Origin: Bugula neritina
Lineage: Eukaryota; Bryozoa; Gymnolaemata; Cheilostomatida; Bugulidae
Direction of reading: 5' to 3'
Length of the DNA: 64,000 nt
NCBI GenBank assembly: GCA_964035545.1
Contig: OZ037768.1
Location: 12,542,175 to 12,606,174 of the forward strand
Shown here: in pieces, positions 45,268 to 57,607 of the stretch
How the letters are laid out: each line of letters begins with the position of its first letter
Position numbering within the stretch: position 1 is the first letter of the stretch
Notes under the pieces: generated by a model
Database searches by the model: none
The model's input: only the letters and a program-made list of their open reading frames with translations
What the model was told of the DNA's origin: nothing
Translations under genes and position numbers: made by a program

Positions 45268-45390
45268 CACACACACACACACACACACACAGGCACACAC
45301 ACAGGCACACACACACACAGGCACACACACACACACAGGCACACACACACACAGGCACACACACACAGGCACACACACAGGCACACACGC
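45268..45390. repeat. (AC)n microsatellite with regular GGC interruptions
   Basis: Blocks of ACAC separated by AGGC at short spacing. Confidence 0.95.
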
Positions 45391-46395
45391 ACTAGAGAAA
45401 ACAACTTCTCAATCTTTTGAACATTCAAATAGTTCTCTTAGCTAAAGCAAATAAGCAAATTGCATGCAACATTAACAAGCATTGAAACTCTCTCCAAAAC
45501 ATACAGTCATCTAGAGGTAAGAAAAATCAAACTGGATCAAACCAAACTAAATTGTCTTGTAAGAATGTTAGAGTACAACAAGAACCAAGTGTTAACAGTA
45601 GATGTGTATTTCCTTATCAAGATGCAGTTAGGCTTCACAGTTTAGAAGTTAATTGTGTTATATCTATAAGTATTGGGCGAATGTAAAAATAAAACATAAT
45701 ATTCAGTAATCAGGAAGTTGACAGCATGCGGCAGCATCTGCCAAAAGATAAAGAAATCAGCATTCTGTTAGATGCTGTATGGGAGTCAAGAGTTTATATA
45801 AAGAAAAACAGATATTGAATAGTAAAAGAAATTATTCCCCAATTGATTACAGGTTACACATTTTATTTTCCAAGCTACTATCACATCGTTTAGTGAGTGG
45901 GGTCGCTACAGTCAAATACAATAATGATAAATAATTAAAATAAAACAATTAAGAAATAATGATTTTTGATAAGAGGAAAAGTGATGGTCCAATGCTATAG
46001 CAATTATAGATAGCAGCACCCATAAATAATTATAAAGATGGTAAGAGCCTATTCTAAAAAAATGGAAAATTTAACTAAAAGCATGATCAATGTAATTTAT
46101 TTGAAATAGATGCTTGCTAGATATTGCGGTGGCTTTTTTAACGTAAAAGGAAAAGTCTTAAGTGACAGAATTGAAAAATTAAAACAGTTATCAGAAATGT
46201 TTAGCTCTCTAAACTTATAAGAGGTAATAGTAATGGGAAGATTATGAATGTTGTTATTAGTTTTACCTTAAAGCATACTGAAGCCAAGTTCCAGAGATTT
46301 TACTTGTACAGTATATCTACACATTGAATACGCACACAGTGTGTTATATTTAAATTTTATTTAGTATAATGGAACTAGTTATGGATGGCTGCAAG
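45391..46395. other. AT-rich DNA, nothing recognised
   Basis: No gene seen. Confidence 0.55.
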
Positions 46396-46764
<369 letters not shown>

Positions 46765-46769
46765 TGTTT

Positions 46770-46920
46770 AATTTGCATGTAATACATTCAATAAGCTATT
46801 AGAAGTGCTTTTGTTATTCAATTTTGTTTCAATTAGTTCTATCTTAAAAAAATAAAGAAAAGTAGTGTTTATGTCAATTAAAAACAACTTAGCAGTTTAT
46901 AGTTGCTATAGATGTATTCA
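46770..46920 (-). repeat. Inverted copy of 11010-11178
   Basis: Abuts the (AC)n tract directly. See the partner at 11010. Confidence 0.6.
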
Positions 46921-47342
46921 AGTATTATTTTATATTTGACATTTTGTATGCTATACCACTACAATATAATATACTACAGATATAGCATCCTACTTCCCTG
47001 CAACCTTAGTTAGGGCTTAATATGTTTTGTATAGAAGAGTTTCAGACATCCCTCTAGAGTGGTTTGTATTTTAAAGTTGTCTCCCCTAGAGGTATTGGGG
47101 GCGGTCTTGATGATATATAGAAGGCCCATAAAATCAGTAGAAATGTAAGGTTTGAGTGAAGACTATTACTAGTATATGTTTCATTTTTTCTGAGATTGAT
47201 ATTTTGGCATAAGCACACATATGAGCAGTTTCAGAATTTTTTTAAAAAAATTTGTTATTGATAAATTCCAGAAAAAGAAAACTTCAAAGCATATTTATGG
47301 TTTTGGTTATTGAGCAAATCTGAAGCTGGCAGCTGTCATATT
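46921..47342. other. AT-rich DNA, nothing recognised
   Basis: No gene seen. Confidence 0.5.
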
Positions 47343-48118
47343 CACCGGCTTTCCATGTACCGATCTCAGATCGATCTCAGCGAGATCGATCCATGGAAAG
47401 ACGCCAAAGATCGATCTCCGTCGATCTGAGCTGGTCGGTCTGTAGAGCTCGAACTCAGATCGATCTCATGTCAATAAGACCATGGAAAGACGCCAGATCG
47501 ATCTGAGAAGTAGAAAAAGACTGCGCGCTACAATTTTGTCTGCTAATAAAAATGATAACTCATTAATAATTACTAAGCAAAGCATTAAATAATCATGATA
47601 GCCACTTTTTCAGATGCCAAAACTTTGACTTTCAGTACAATGATTAGGAAAACTCAATTATACGCAGTAGAAGGTAAAAAAATGAGAAAATCTAAATTGA
47701 ATTTAAATGACTATCAAAACTTTGTTTCATTAGCTATTTTCTTTGTAATTTTAAGCCTAACAGTCCTGTAAGTTTATTAATAATCTGCAAGACAGCCATT
47801 AATTTTATATAAGCTGTCAAGCTAAAAAATTAAAATTAATTATTTCAAATTGGCCAAATTACCATACACTGAAAGCTTTGCTGCGTATATTTTATAGCTG
47901 GGATTAAATTTTAGACTACTACCATCTTGTTTTCAACAGTAGTAGCTTTAATCACTCAAATAGGTGAACAAATTATACTTTTAAAGTATCCTTCACTTAA
48001 GAGAAGGCAACTTCGCGAGATCGATCTGATACTCTCATGGAAAAACGATCGATCTGAGCACATTTCTCAGATCGATCTCAGCGAGATCGATCTGAGATCG
48101 GTACATGGAAAGCCCGTG
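47343..48118. mobile_element. GATCGATC-rich palindromic MITE
   Basis: The ends CAC[CG]GGCTTTCCATGTAC and its inverse bound a 776-bp element flanked by ATT on both sides. The terminal repeats extend through CGATCTCAGATCGATCTC. Sub-terminal regions hold about nine GATCGATC words and repeated CATGGAAA(G)ACG units on both sides. The middle (47530-47990) is plain AT-rich DNA. A 3-bp duplication with CAC ends would fit a CACTA-like superfamily, but this is only a suggestion. Confidence 0.75.
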
Positions 48119-48840
48119 ATTATCATTTGTTTTGCTGGCTGTAACCAGCCTGTTTAGAGCTGCTATAACCTTTCAACTCTTAGGACAATAATAACATGCT
48201 CCTACGCTATATAGCTGCACTAGTGGGCTCTGTCTTACTGAACTCCAAATGCTCCAAATTATGGGTTGGAACACATGCCTGTACATGCCACATAAAGGCA
48301 CTGGCTCATTTGTATTAACATGTTCACTACTTACAACACCTATACTATGAAAATAACTAAGCCACTCTAATATCTGATATTTCTATCAAAAATAAAGATA
48401 TGTATTAAAACAGATAGATTAAACTGGTAATTTTAAACAATATCTTATGTAAAAATGCCAAACACTGTATAACTATATATATGCTTTATAAGCATATGTT
48501 TCCATGGCATGCCTGCGAGACAATGAAAATATTTAGAGAACAGTAAAAAGAAGCATATAAATTTCAGAATAGTTTCTTTTTTCCTGAGATAAATATTATG
48601 GAAATGTCCCACAATTCAACATTTCAATTAAGTCTGTAAAATAATTTTCACAGTGTATTTTCAATAAATAATACTTCTTGCAAGCTAGTTTGTGTTTGTT
48701 ATGGTATGCCATTTTACAGTGGCTTAGTTAACTAGGTCAAAGTTCATTCGGCAGTGCAATGCAATTAACCCAACACACTTCCATTGTACACACTAGCAAA
48801 CAGGTCAAAGTTTAATTCCAGTGTAATGAGAGCGTAATAT
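48119..48840. other. AT-rich DNA, nothing recognised
   Basis: No gene seen. Confidence 0.5.
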
Positions 48841-48965
48841 CTCAATCTGTGGACAGCAGCTGTTTCGGGATTTGTCCCCTCATCAGCACAGAACAGAGTA
48901 CCATGGCCCACACCTTCGCAATAGTAAGACTTATAGTTTTACTATAGCACATTTAAAAGGTGTGT
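48826..48965 (-). mobile_element. Hammerhead-bearing retroelement fragment, left
   Basis: The homology with the right copy extends ~60 bp 5' of the ribozyme (AGTAAAACTATAAGT...TATTGCGAAGGTGTGGGCC). The word AATGAGAGCGTAATAT at its edge recurs at 49098 before the (AT)n tract. Confidence 0.6.
48846..48892 (-). ncRNA. Type-I hammerhead ribozyme, copy 1
   Basis: On the - strand the order is stem I strand TCTGTG, core CTGATGA, stem II GGGG-ACAAA-TCCC, core GAA, stem III ACAG-CTG-CTGT, cleavage-site C, then CACAGA closing stem I. All invariant hammerhead bases are present and cleavage is predicted after GTC. The 47 nt are identical to the + strand copy at 49508. Very short stem III is typical of hammerheads carried by Penelope-like elements and retrozymes. 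Confidence 0.88.
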
Positions 48966-49107
48966 AAACTCAAACCAGAGTGCTCAAGTGACTCTAGGGG
49001 TCACCTAGAAGTCACGAGCATTGCAAAAATGCTAGCAGCTTGAGTTTGTGACCATGGTGAGAGTGCTCAATCATTTAATGTCATTGCTGAGCATTAAATG
49101 AGAGCGT

Positions 49108-49559
<452 letters not shown>

Positions 49560-49603
<44 letters not shown>
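49560..49603. repeat. (TA)n microsatellite
   Basis: Directly follows the ribozyme fragment and marks the start of the block shared with 1070-2115. Confidence 0.95.
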
Positions 49604-49606
<3 letters not shown>

Positions 49607-50485
49607 AAAATGAGCATAAGAAGTTGTAATAAACAGTGCAGAATGTCACTGGGGTAGGTTGTTGCAATGCTTAGTCTCCAGGCATGTTGTGCTATGCCCC
49701 CCCTTGTTCCTATGCTTACTTGGAGCCACACTTATGTGTCAGTGTCAAGCAACTGCATGTATTATGGTCAAACTGTATTATGGCATTCATTTGTGCCCCA
49801 TGTAATACTTTCCTTCGTGGGCGCAGGAAGGTGTTGGTTATATGCAAGAGCTCGACTCTGATTGGTCGACCTATATTCTATATTTGTTATTGTCCATATT
49901 AATTGGCGGGTCCTCACAGTAGAGACGCCATGGCTATGAGTGGGGAAGGCATGACTTGGAGTTGCTGTTCCTGTGCATAAACTATCGCGTCATGTTTAGC
50001 AGGGGACACAGGATGTTATACTTTCGCTGGCCATAACGGTATTCACCAACATAATATTATAATAGAGGGGTAACGGGAGGGGGGGGGAGGGGGGGGTAGC
50101 ACAAAGGGTTGAATTTTAAATTTTTTGCTGTCATTTGTCTGTTTTTCTACTTACTAGTTCAATAATCTCTAGTCTTAATGCTGCATCTGTTGTCTATTAC
50201 AAATAAATAAAAATATTCTATCAGATCCACAGCAAAATTCATGTTGTAGCTGTACCTACAGTTTGTGCCACCATTGAGCGCAGAGGAAGGCTAAATCAAA
50301 CGCACATCACTCGGATTTAAAATACCATTATCATTACTGTTTATAAACTGAAAATGCTTTTTTATTTTCACTTCAGAGAAAATTTTATCAGAACAAAACT
50401 TTAGTAACATTTGTTACAGTTTCGCCAATTATAATATTTGTGGCGGATCCTGTGTGCAACTGTGTTCTATTTAGATGAAGGTCTC
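49604..50485 (-). repeat. Inverted copy of 1070-2115
   Basis: See the partner entry. Together they show that copy B and the copy left of the window share a longer 3' flank than copy A. A G-run lies at 50075-50098. Confidence 0.65.
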
Positions 50486-50489
50486 AAGA

Positions 50490-51425
50490 ACTTCACAGAA
50501 GATAAAAAGTGATAAAAGACTGTATTTAATTATATACATACAAGTAACATAAAAAATACATTTAACATTCAAAATACTCTCACAAGTCTACTTAACCTAC
50601 TATTTCTATTCGTGTACTACTCTGAACTAACTAGCTATATAAAACTGTCTGGAAGCGTTCTGCTCTGCAGGGAGTAGTCACGTGCCTCAACACGATTGGT
50701 TATGGTGCACGTGTATGATTAGTACGCTTCGCTGGCCACTACACATATACTACAAAATGTCAATGGACTTTTTTCTATGAACTGTAGCTAAGGCGCATGG
50801 CTTCCGTTTGTGGCTGGAGTACGGAAGGGAGAGGGGGAGCAAATGAGCAAACCACAATTTCTTTTAGTGAAATACATGTATATTCCTTCAATAATATAAT
50901 TTATAGTGAATATCATGACTATCTACTAGTAGCAACAGCAGAGTGTTTTGTATTATGCATAAAATGGCAAAGCTCTAACCTTACCAGATGTATATATTAC
51001 AGGAGCTTCACCTTGTAGTTTTGCAGTCTTACCATGATGCCTTTGATATTTTACAAAACGGTTAAAAATGGCTATATTTATAGATTTTAGTAACATTTCA
51101 ACGAACTTTTTGGGCAAACAAACTAATAACAGTGATCAGGGTACAATTGTGCCTCATGTGGCCAAATGGAAAATAAATGTGCTTCAAAGAAAATTTATTT
51201 TAAAGTTTGCTGTTATACTTGTTAAGCGATGTAGAGACAAGACATGGCAACAATATCAGTAAAATCTAGGCTTGTTGCCTTTGAGTGTAAACAGTTATAG
51301 AGCTTTAACTATATCTAAAAAAAATTTGCAAAAAGTAGGTAAAAACTAGTTTTATGAAAAAAATCACAACTCGAAGTCAATGAGTTCTCTCACAATTCGG
51401 ACGGCTTTTGTACCCCTATGACCGT
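50490..51425 (-). other. Copy B-specific insert, possible LTR relic
   Basis: It replaces the sequence at about 480-1070 of the left copy. On the - strand, 50743 downwards starts TGTAGTGGCCAGCG and contains a TATA-like TTTTATATAGC and several ATTAAATA words, as an LTR might, but no matching end or target duplication was found. The rest (50800-51425) is unassigned. Confidence 0.3.
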
Positions 51426-51426
51426 T

Positions 51427-52125
51427 GTGGCTGGTTGGCAAGTTTTCATACTATTCGTTTTCATCCCTCACTAACTTGTGGTAAAATGTATAATCAGTGT
51501 GGTTGACTATGTTTAACAACATTACATGCACCAGGGATTTATGTGGAATACTTAATCAACAACAAAGTATGTTTTGGTGTACACTTTATATGTGTGTATT
51601 GAATGAGGAAAATAATTTTACCCTCAGATATATTGCACAGACTATTACACACTATTGCTGCTCTATATTATACATATGTGATTATGTGTGATTACGCAAG
51701 AAAATGTATATAATTACACAAAAATGCTTTAAATAGACAGATATAGGTGAATATAGGTAAGATATTAGAGCAAGCAGTATACACTCAACAAGTATTTAGA
51801 AATAAACATTAGTAAAACACTTGAAATTAGTATCAAAACCAAAGATTTTAGTTTCTTTGATGCCAACTTGGTAGCCAAATATGTTTTGAAGTTCCCTTTT
51901 ATGTTGGAGAATAAGAATCAAAATAACAACTTGATGACTAGACAACGTATGGAGGCCCAAAGCATTGAATAAAGCACACTTCATTTTAAATCACAAGAGT
52001 AGCTTGAGAGCTAAGAACTTATTCTTTTCCAATGCAACATAATAAATATTTATATATAGCAGTTAATAATAATAATGTCTTTTATATAGTTTTCTATATA
52101 ATCTTTACATAATGCTTTTAAAACT
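51427..52125 (-). other. 3' flank of copy B
   Basis: Matches the flank of copy A and 1-420. No gene. Confidence 0.6.
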
Positions 52126-53374
52126 TCAGAAGTCAGAAGTATTTTCCCTTTTCGCTTTTGAGACGAAAGCAAAATATCGGCGCAGCCTCGCTGTAACAAT
52201 TCTCGTCATATTCTTTTCTACTATTCTGTCCAAAGTCTCAACGTCTAAAGAGCACATAACATATATCAGATTAGTTATGTATTAAAGTTTTCTTGCTATG
52301 CTTTGATACAAGTTTACAATCCTAATATTTTTATATAAAGAGGGACAATGCATTAATAATGCTACTATTTAAAGTGTAAGCAGAAGCTAGTTTCCCATTT
52401 CTAATCATATTGCATGTTACTATTAGCTTCAGAAGATATCAGAGATGTTCTTAAAAAAGACTGCTCAATGAATATAGTGGCTATACCCATAGCCAGCTGC
52501 ATTAACTAGAAGAAGGAAGTATTTTAAGGCAATGAACAGTTGAGATTGTTTATACACTTCTGAAGGTATTAAAGTCTGGAGATATGCTAGACAGTTTGTA
52601 TAAATTTGTATAAATATCAGCATGTGACATGCTATAACAACCTGTTTCTAAACCTGGTAACTTTACACTGCTTGTAAAAATAACAGCTTTTCAATACTGA
52701 TGAATCCTAGGGTGTTGACAGCTCAAAATTGGCAAAAGCTAAAGTTGATAACAAAGTTTACTATTTAATACTACATACCACAAAGGCTGTCATTCATTGT
52801 CTGCTTATGTTCCTGCCATGTTACACCATCATCACTTGCAATGACAATGGTTTCCTGTTCATCTTGACTAGCAGCAACATCTATTATGACAGGGCTGAAA
52901 AGGAAAAACACAGGTGCCAGTTTTAGAAAACAGTTATACTTTTTACATGTACTGTGTTTGAATAAAGATGTAATAAGGTTTAATGAAAACATGAAAAGGT
53001 AATAAAAGTAACATAAAGATTTTCAGTTTCTCCCACTAAACTCAATGACAAGTGTGTGAATAAAAAATTACCCAATAAAGGTGGCACAAGCAGGTTCTAG
53101 AGAGAGAATGGGGGAGATGACAGATTCACTGTTATTAAAAGAGGGCATCACTCCTTTCTCAAGGAGACGGCACACAATTCTCATTGGTCCGGTTGCCACA
53201 CCAGGTGGGATGGTAAAATGGACTTTCTCTCGACATCCCTGGAAGACTCCTCCTCTGGCATCCACCAGGAAACTGATACGGAATCTAAAGTGAGATGCAT
53301 ATACCATGTGAACACAGCTGATAATGAAGTAGCTGGTAGTTAATTTATGTGTGCATGTGTGCGTGCGTGCGTGC

Positions 53375-53449
<75 letters not shown>

Positions 53450-56400
53450 TTATTGCAGTAGCAGTTTTCTTATATATATAGAAAAGCTTCTACTGTAATT
53501 ATTAAAACAAACTCAATAGAACTGAGTAATGTTTAGCAACAGTTTTAACTGCAACAATTCTTCCAAGTTAATTATCATTACCTTTTCAATTTGAGGAAAA
53601 AAAACTGATTGTATATAACAAATTTACAAAATGTCTTTCATAAACCGCTTTTGAACTACATACAGCCAAAGAATGAGTAACATGCTCATTGCATTTCTTG
53701 TCAATGTGATATTTAGAAAAAATAGATCAACTTGCTTCACATATAGTTGGGTACATTATATACTGAACGTACTTGGTGACTCCAGAGTTTTTACTTTTCA
53801 TTGAATTGTCAGAGTGTAAATCCTCCTGAGAATGAAGTGTGCTGTGGGCCCTCTTACAAGGTTTTCTCTTTTTCAGAGTAAAAACACTCTTGCATTTGAG
53901 GCCTAAAATGAATAGAATAAACTACTAGTATGGGTGTGTGTTGGTGTTTGTGGGTGTGTGCATGTTCGTATGTGCTTGCGTGTAAGTCGCTGCGTGTTCG
54001 TAAAGAACTGATATATATTTACATACATTGATGGCTAAATTATTGCTTGGAACTCACTAGGCCTCTAACAATAAAGTAAAATTAGCTATGGGTTTTACCA
54101 TTATGCAAAACCATAAATTAGTAATATTCGATTCGAAAAATTCTTAACAATTTAATTCTGCAAATAATTGCCAGTATGAAACAAAGTAATTGGTGAGTTA
54201 ATAATCAGATCCTTACCAGCAGAGGCGATGCTACGTAAAGCCCGCCTGATTTTTGCTGTTCGAGGTTTTGTCTCAACGCTCTGCATAACAGACACCTACA
54301 TGGAAATTATTGCATTGCTATTGTACAATCACATTTAAATATGTTTTCATAGATTGACACTTCAATAGGCGTTTATAATATATAGAATAATGATATAATG
54401 CACTCCAAATACACTAATTCAATATTCATAATGCTGTGACCAATTCATTAAGTGAAGAGTGCCTAACTAAAAAACCAGTTACAATAAAATGTCTTAAATA
54501 AACAGAATAATTGAAAATTTAACATTCTTTTGGCTGTTACACTGATTCACACAAAATTAACGACTTGTATATCTCAATGCTTAGCGAAACATGACCAATT
54601 TCTAGTAAGTTACTCCAAATATTTTAAAGCTCCATCTAATCTCAGTCAGCATCCGTAAATTTCATTGATGTTATATTTACTTGTTAGCTGACTCAATAAA
54701 TCAATAATTGACCAAAAACAGAACTGACATGCATTGGGAAAACGCTTATATCAAAACGAGTAAAATGATACGCGTTCAGCTCGTGACTTAGAAATAGACT
54801 GTGATCCAGATAAACACTAGACAGAGCCAGATTGATTACTAGCTTCCTCACATGTGCAATCAGCTTGTGAGACAAAGTTTAGAAATGGTTTGATCAACTC
54901 ATTGACTAATGGCCCAGAAGATGTTGTAGCAATCTTTTGCTGACACAAATTTAAATGTCAGACTAAGTCAATGTGAACACAAAATTAGCACACAATCAAA
55001 TATGTTTAGTCCAATATAAATTGCAATATTGAATACTACAATGTTATGATGCTAATCTCAAACAGTAGATGATTTTATAACAGATAATGTAAGGGCAATG
55101 TCTACTTCTGCTTCATGTTTTGACAAAGATTTTACAATATTTACCTGACCACTATGTCTCTCAGCTTTAGAAGTTGTAGGGAGACTAGCACCATACTTCA
55201 AGAGAATCTCTGCTGTGAGAGCATGGTTCTTTTGCCTGCACAGGTGCATTGGGGTTAATCCGTCCTAAAATATACCATAGCAGTAGCAACTCAATCAAAT
55301 ATTCAATATTCAATACTCAATATTCAAATAATATTTAATAAGAAAAGCTTTCAATTTTATGTTTTCCACTTCATGATAAGGGTCATAGTTCATGATAATA
55401 ATCAGTTGGTATAACAGTTGCAGTTGTAACATTAGTGGCACAGTTTGTGTTGTCACATTATTTTGGTAACTTGGAGTTGATTTTCTTAGATTTGTAGCTT
55501 CTCTTTTTACGAGCTGATTTAAAATAAAAGTTAATTTCCTCTTTGACAGATTCAGGACCTTGATTTAAATCATTTATAAATAAAAACTAATCAACTATTA
55601 ATCACTTATAAAATATATATCTGCTGAATAAAAATGTTGAGATAGTATGCTGCCGCACTGGCAGTTGATCACAAAAAGTAACTGTAACATCGCTAGCTGT
55701 TCGGAAAATATAAACTTACTTTGGCATAACAGTTGGGACTAGCACCATTTTCCAACAGCATCGATACAATATCACTGAGTCCATCCCTAGCCGAAAAATG
55801 TAGGGCGGTGTACCCATCTTCCGACTCTGCGCTTACTCTTGCGCCATACTCAATCAGAGCACAGACCGTATCCATGTCTCCTTTTTTCACAGCATAATGT
55901 AGAGGCGTGTAGCCATTCTGTAAACACAATTACTAGTAGCCATTTAGTAGACTTTATGAATCATCAGAGATTAGAATAAAGAATATAATTAACAAGATGT
56001 AAGCACTCTTACTAACATTATGATGAGGGTTTCTAGATTCAAGAAAATATAACAATTCTTTTTATAGGTTATGTAGTTCAACAGTAAGCAGAACATGAAC
56101 ATTGCCATTTACAATGTAGGTAATTTTTAATCATAAAAAGTAATGACGCTAATATACATCTATCAAATGGACTCAAAAATGTTCATAATTTTGCGGAGCT
56201 ATCTCAAGTTTAGCAGAATAACTCTCACCTTAGCCCTGCTGTCAGGGGAGACACAATATTTCTCCAGCAGAAGTAAAACTATTGCAGCTTGACCATGCTG
56301 AGCAGCTAGGTGCAGAGCTGTATGTCCATCATCATTTTTGAGTTCAGGCTTTGCGCCTTTTTTTAGTAACATTCTAGTTACTGCCTGTTGATTGTTTTCA

Positions 56401-57105
56401 ATGCTGACATGGAGAGGCGTCAATCCATTCTACAAGCACCAGCATGCACTGTGCCTAGATGTAACTCAAAATAATTTAGGAGTAAATTCTGCAACAATTG
56501 AAAGTAAATTTTGGTAGACTGGTCTTTACCAGTCTGAACCAACATACACAGCAAACGGTTGTTCTCAGGTGGAGGAACTGAATACACTAAATTGTTACCT
56601 TAGTCATGGAATCAAATAGTTTTGAATGCTTTGGAAGTGAAGTGATAACTCGTTCAATTCCTCGTTTTGCTGCTACATGCAGCAGGGAATAGTTATCTCT
56701 AGCCTCAGCATTCACATCAAATTCATGCTGCAACAGAAACAGTACAATATCTACACTACTCACTACTTTAACTCTTGTTGTTACATAATAAACAAACATT
56801 ATTTGTATAGCTATACAGGTTTCTCAAAGCAGTGATGAAACAGAAAAGTAAAACACCATTTCTAAAATAGTCAACCAGGAACTCCAAGTCCATTCAACTT
56901 GAAACTACATGTAAAAGTGAAAGTCATTGCAGTGTAGTGCTACAGTTACTCCCAACTCTTCAAGTTTAGAATGTGCTTACTGAAGATGGGTTTTCATTGT
57001 CTAGAGAAGAGGGTGTATGTAGTTGACTACTACTGATCTCACTGTAATCAATAGATAGTTCCTCACTGTCAACCTCTATTTCAGATTCACTAGCTCGGCA
57101 ACATA
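52126..57105 (-). CDS. Ankyrin-repeat/ZU5 protein, copy B (5' end not resolved)
   Basis: Ten exons, reading down the - strand: 57105-56981, 56727-56599, 56429-56229, 55917-55720, 55264-55145, 54295-54217, 53902-53773, 53284-53072, 52894-52779, 52244-52126. Each has exactly the length of its copy A partner; the 21-nt microexon is absent, yet the frame stays in phase. They give 476 codons and the same TGA. The domain order is as in copy A: acidic start, ankyrin repeats, basic linker, one ZU5 domain, stop. Differences from copy A cluster in the ankyrin repeats (for example TALHFSARDG against TPLHLGAMDG) and in one ZU5 loop (FNNSESVIS against FQYDELLIF). All splice sites are GT-AG. Exact preservation of length and phase supports a functional gene, not a relic. 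Confidence 0.75.
53370..53447. repeat. (GT)n microsatellite in an intron of copy B
   Basis: Starts with CGTG units, then pure GT. Copy A has a shorter CA tract at the corresponding place (about 23085-23125). Confidence 0.9.
54817..54939 (-). other. Alternative stop-containing exon (copy B)
   Basis: 41-codon frame QKIATTSSGPLVNELIKPF... ending in TAG, the partner of 21577-21699. Substitutions between copies are mostly amino-acid changing, so strong constraint is not shown. Confidence 0.4.
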
Positions 57106-57607
57106 CTAAAAGTGACAATACTGTCATGTATAAACTCAGATATATTCATTTTACAATCTGATTGAAGGAACTCTATGGGATTTGAATACCACTTCAAAAT
57201 ATCAAATACACCATTAGTCGATTATTTAACTTTATGCCTAGATCTTTATTAAATTTACTGTAACCTTTCGCCCAAAACAAAATAGTGGTCAAAAAATACT
57301 ACTGTACCTGTGGTTCATCTTCATCTAATGGGACTATATTTACAAGATTGATGGGGACTTTTACTGTGTGCTAACACTTGAATGACAATATTTAAACTTC
57401 TGCCAGATTGGCTATGATGATGGCAAGATGATATGGCCAAATTGCAAAGTAGTAATACAGGCAGCTTTAATTAGCCAAGCTGAAAAGGATATGACAAACA
57501 TTCATATGATGCAGTTACTCTTAGAGTGTACATTCATGTAACTCAAGAATATATTCATATTGGAACCAAACCAGCTAAACCCAGTCCCAAGTGACTAACA
57601 TATATAT
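57106..57607 (-). other. Intron or upstream DNA of copy B
   Basis: Conserved with 18955-19372 of copy A; no exon called. Confidence 0.5.
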
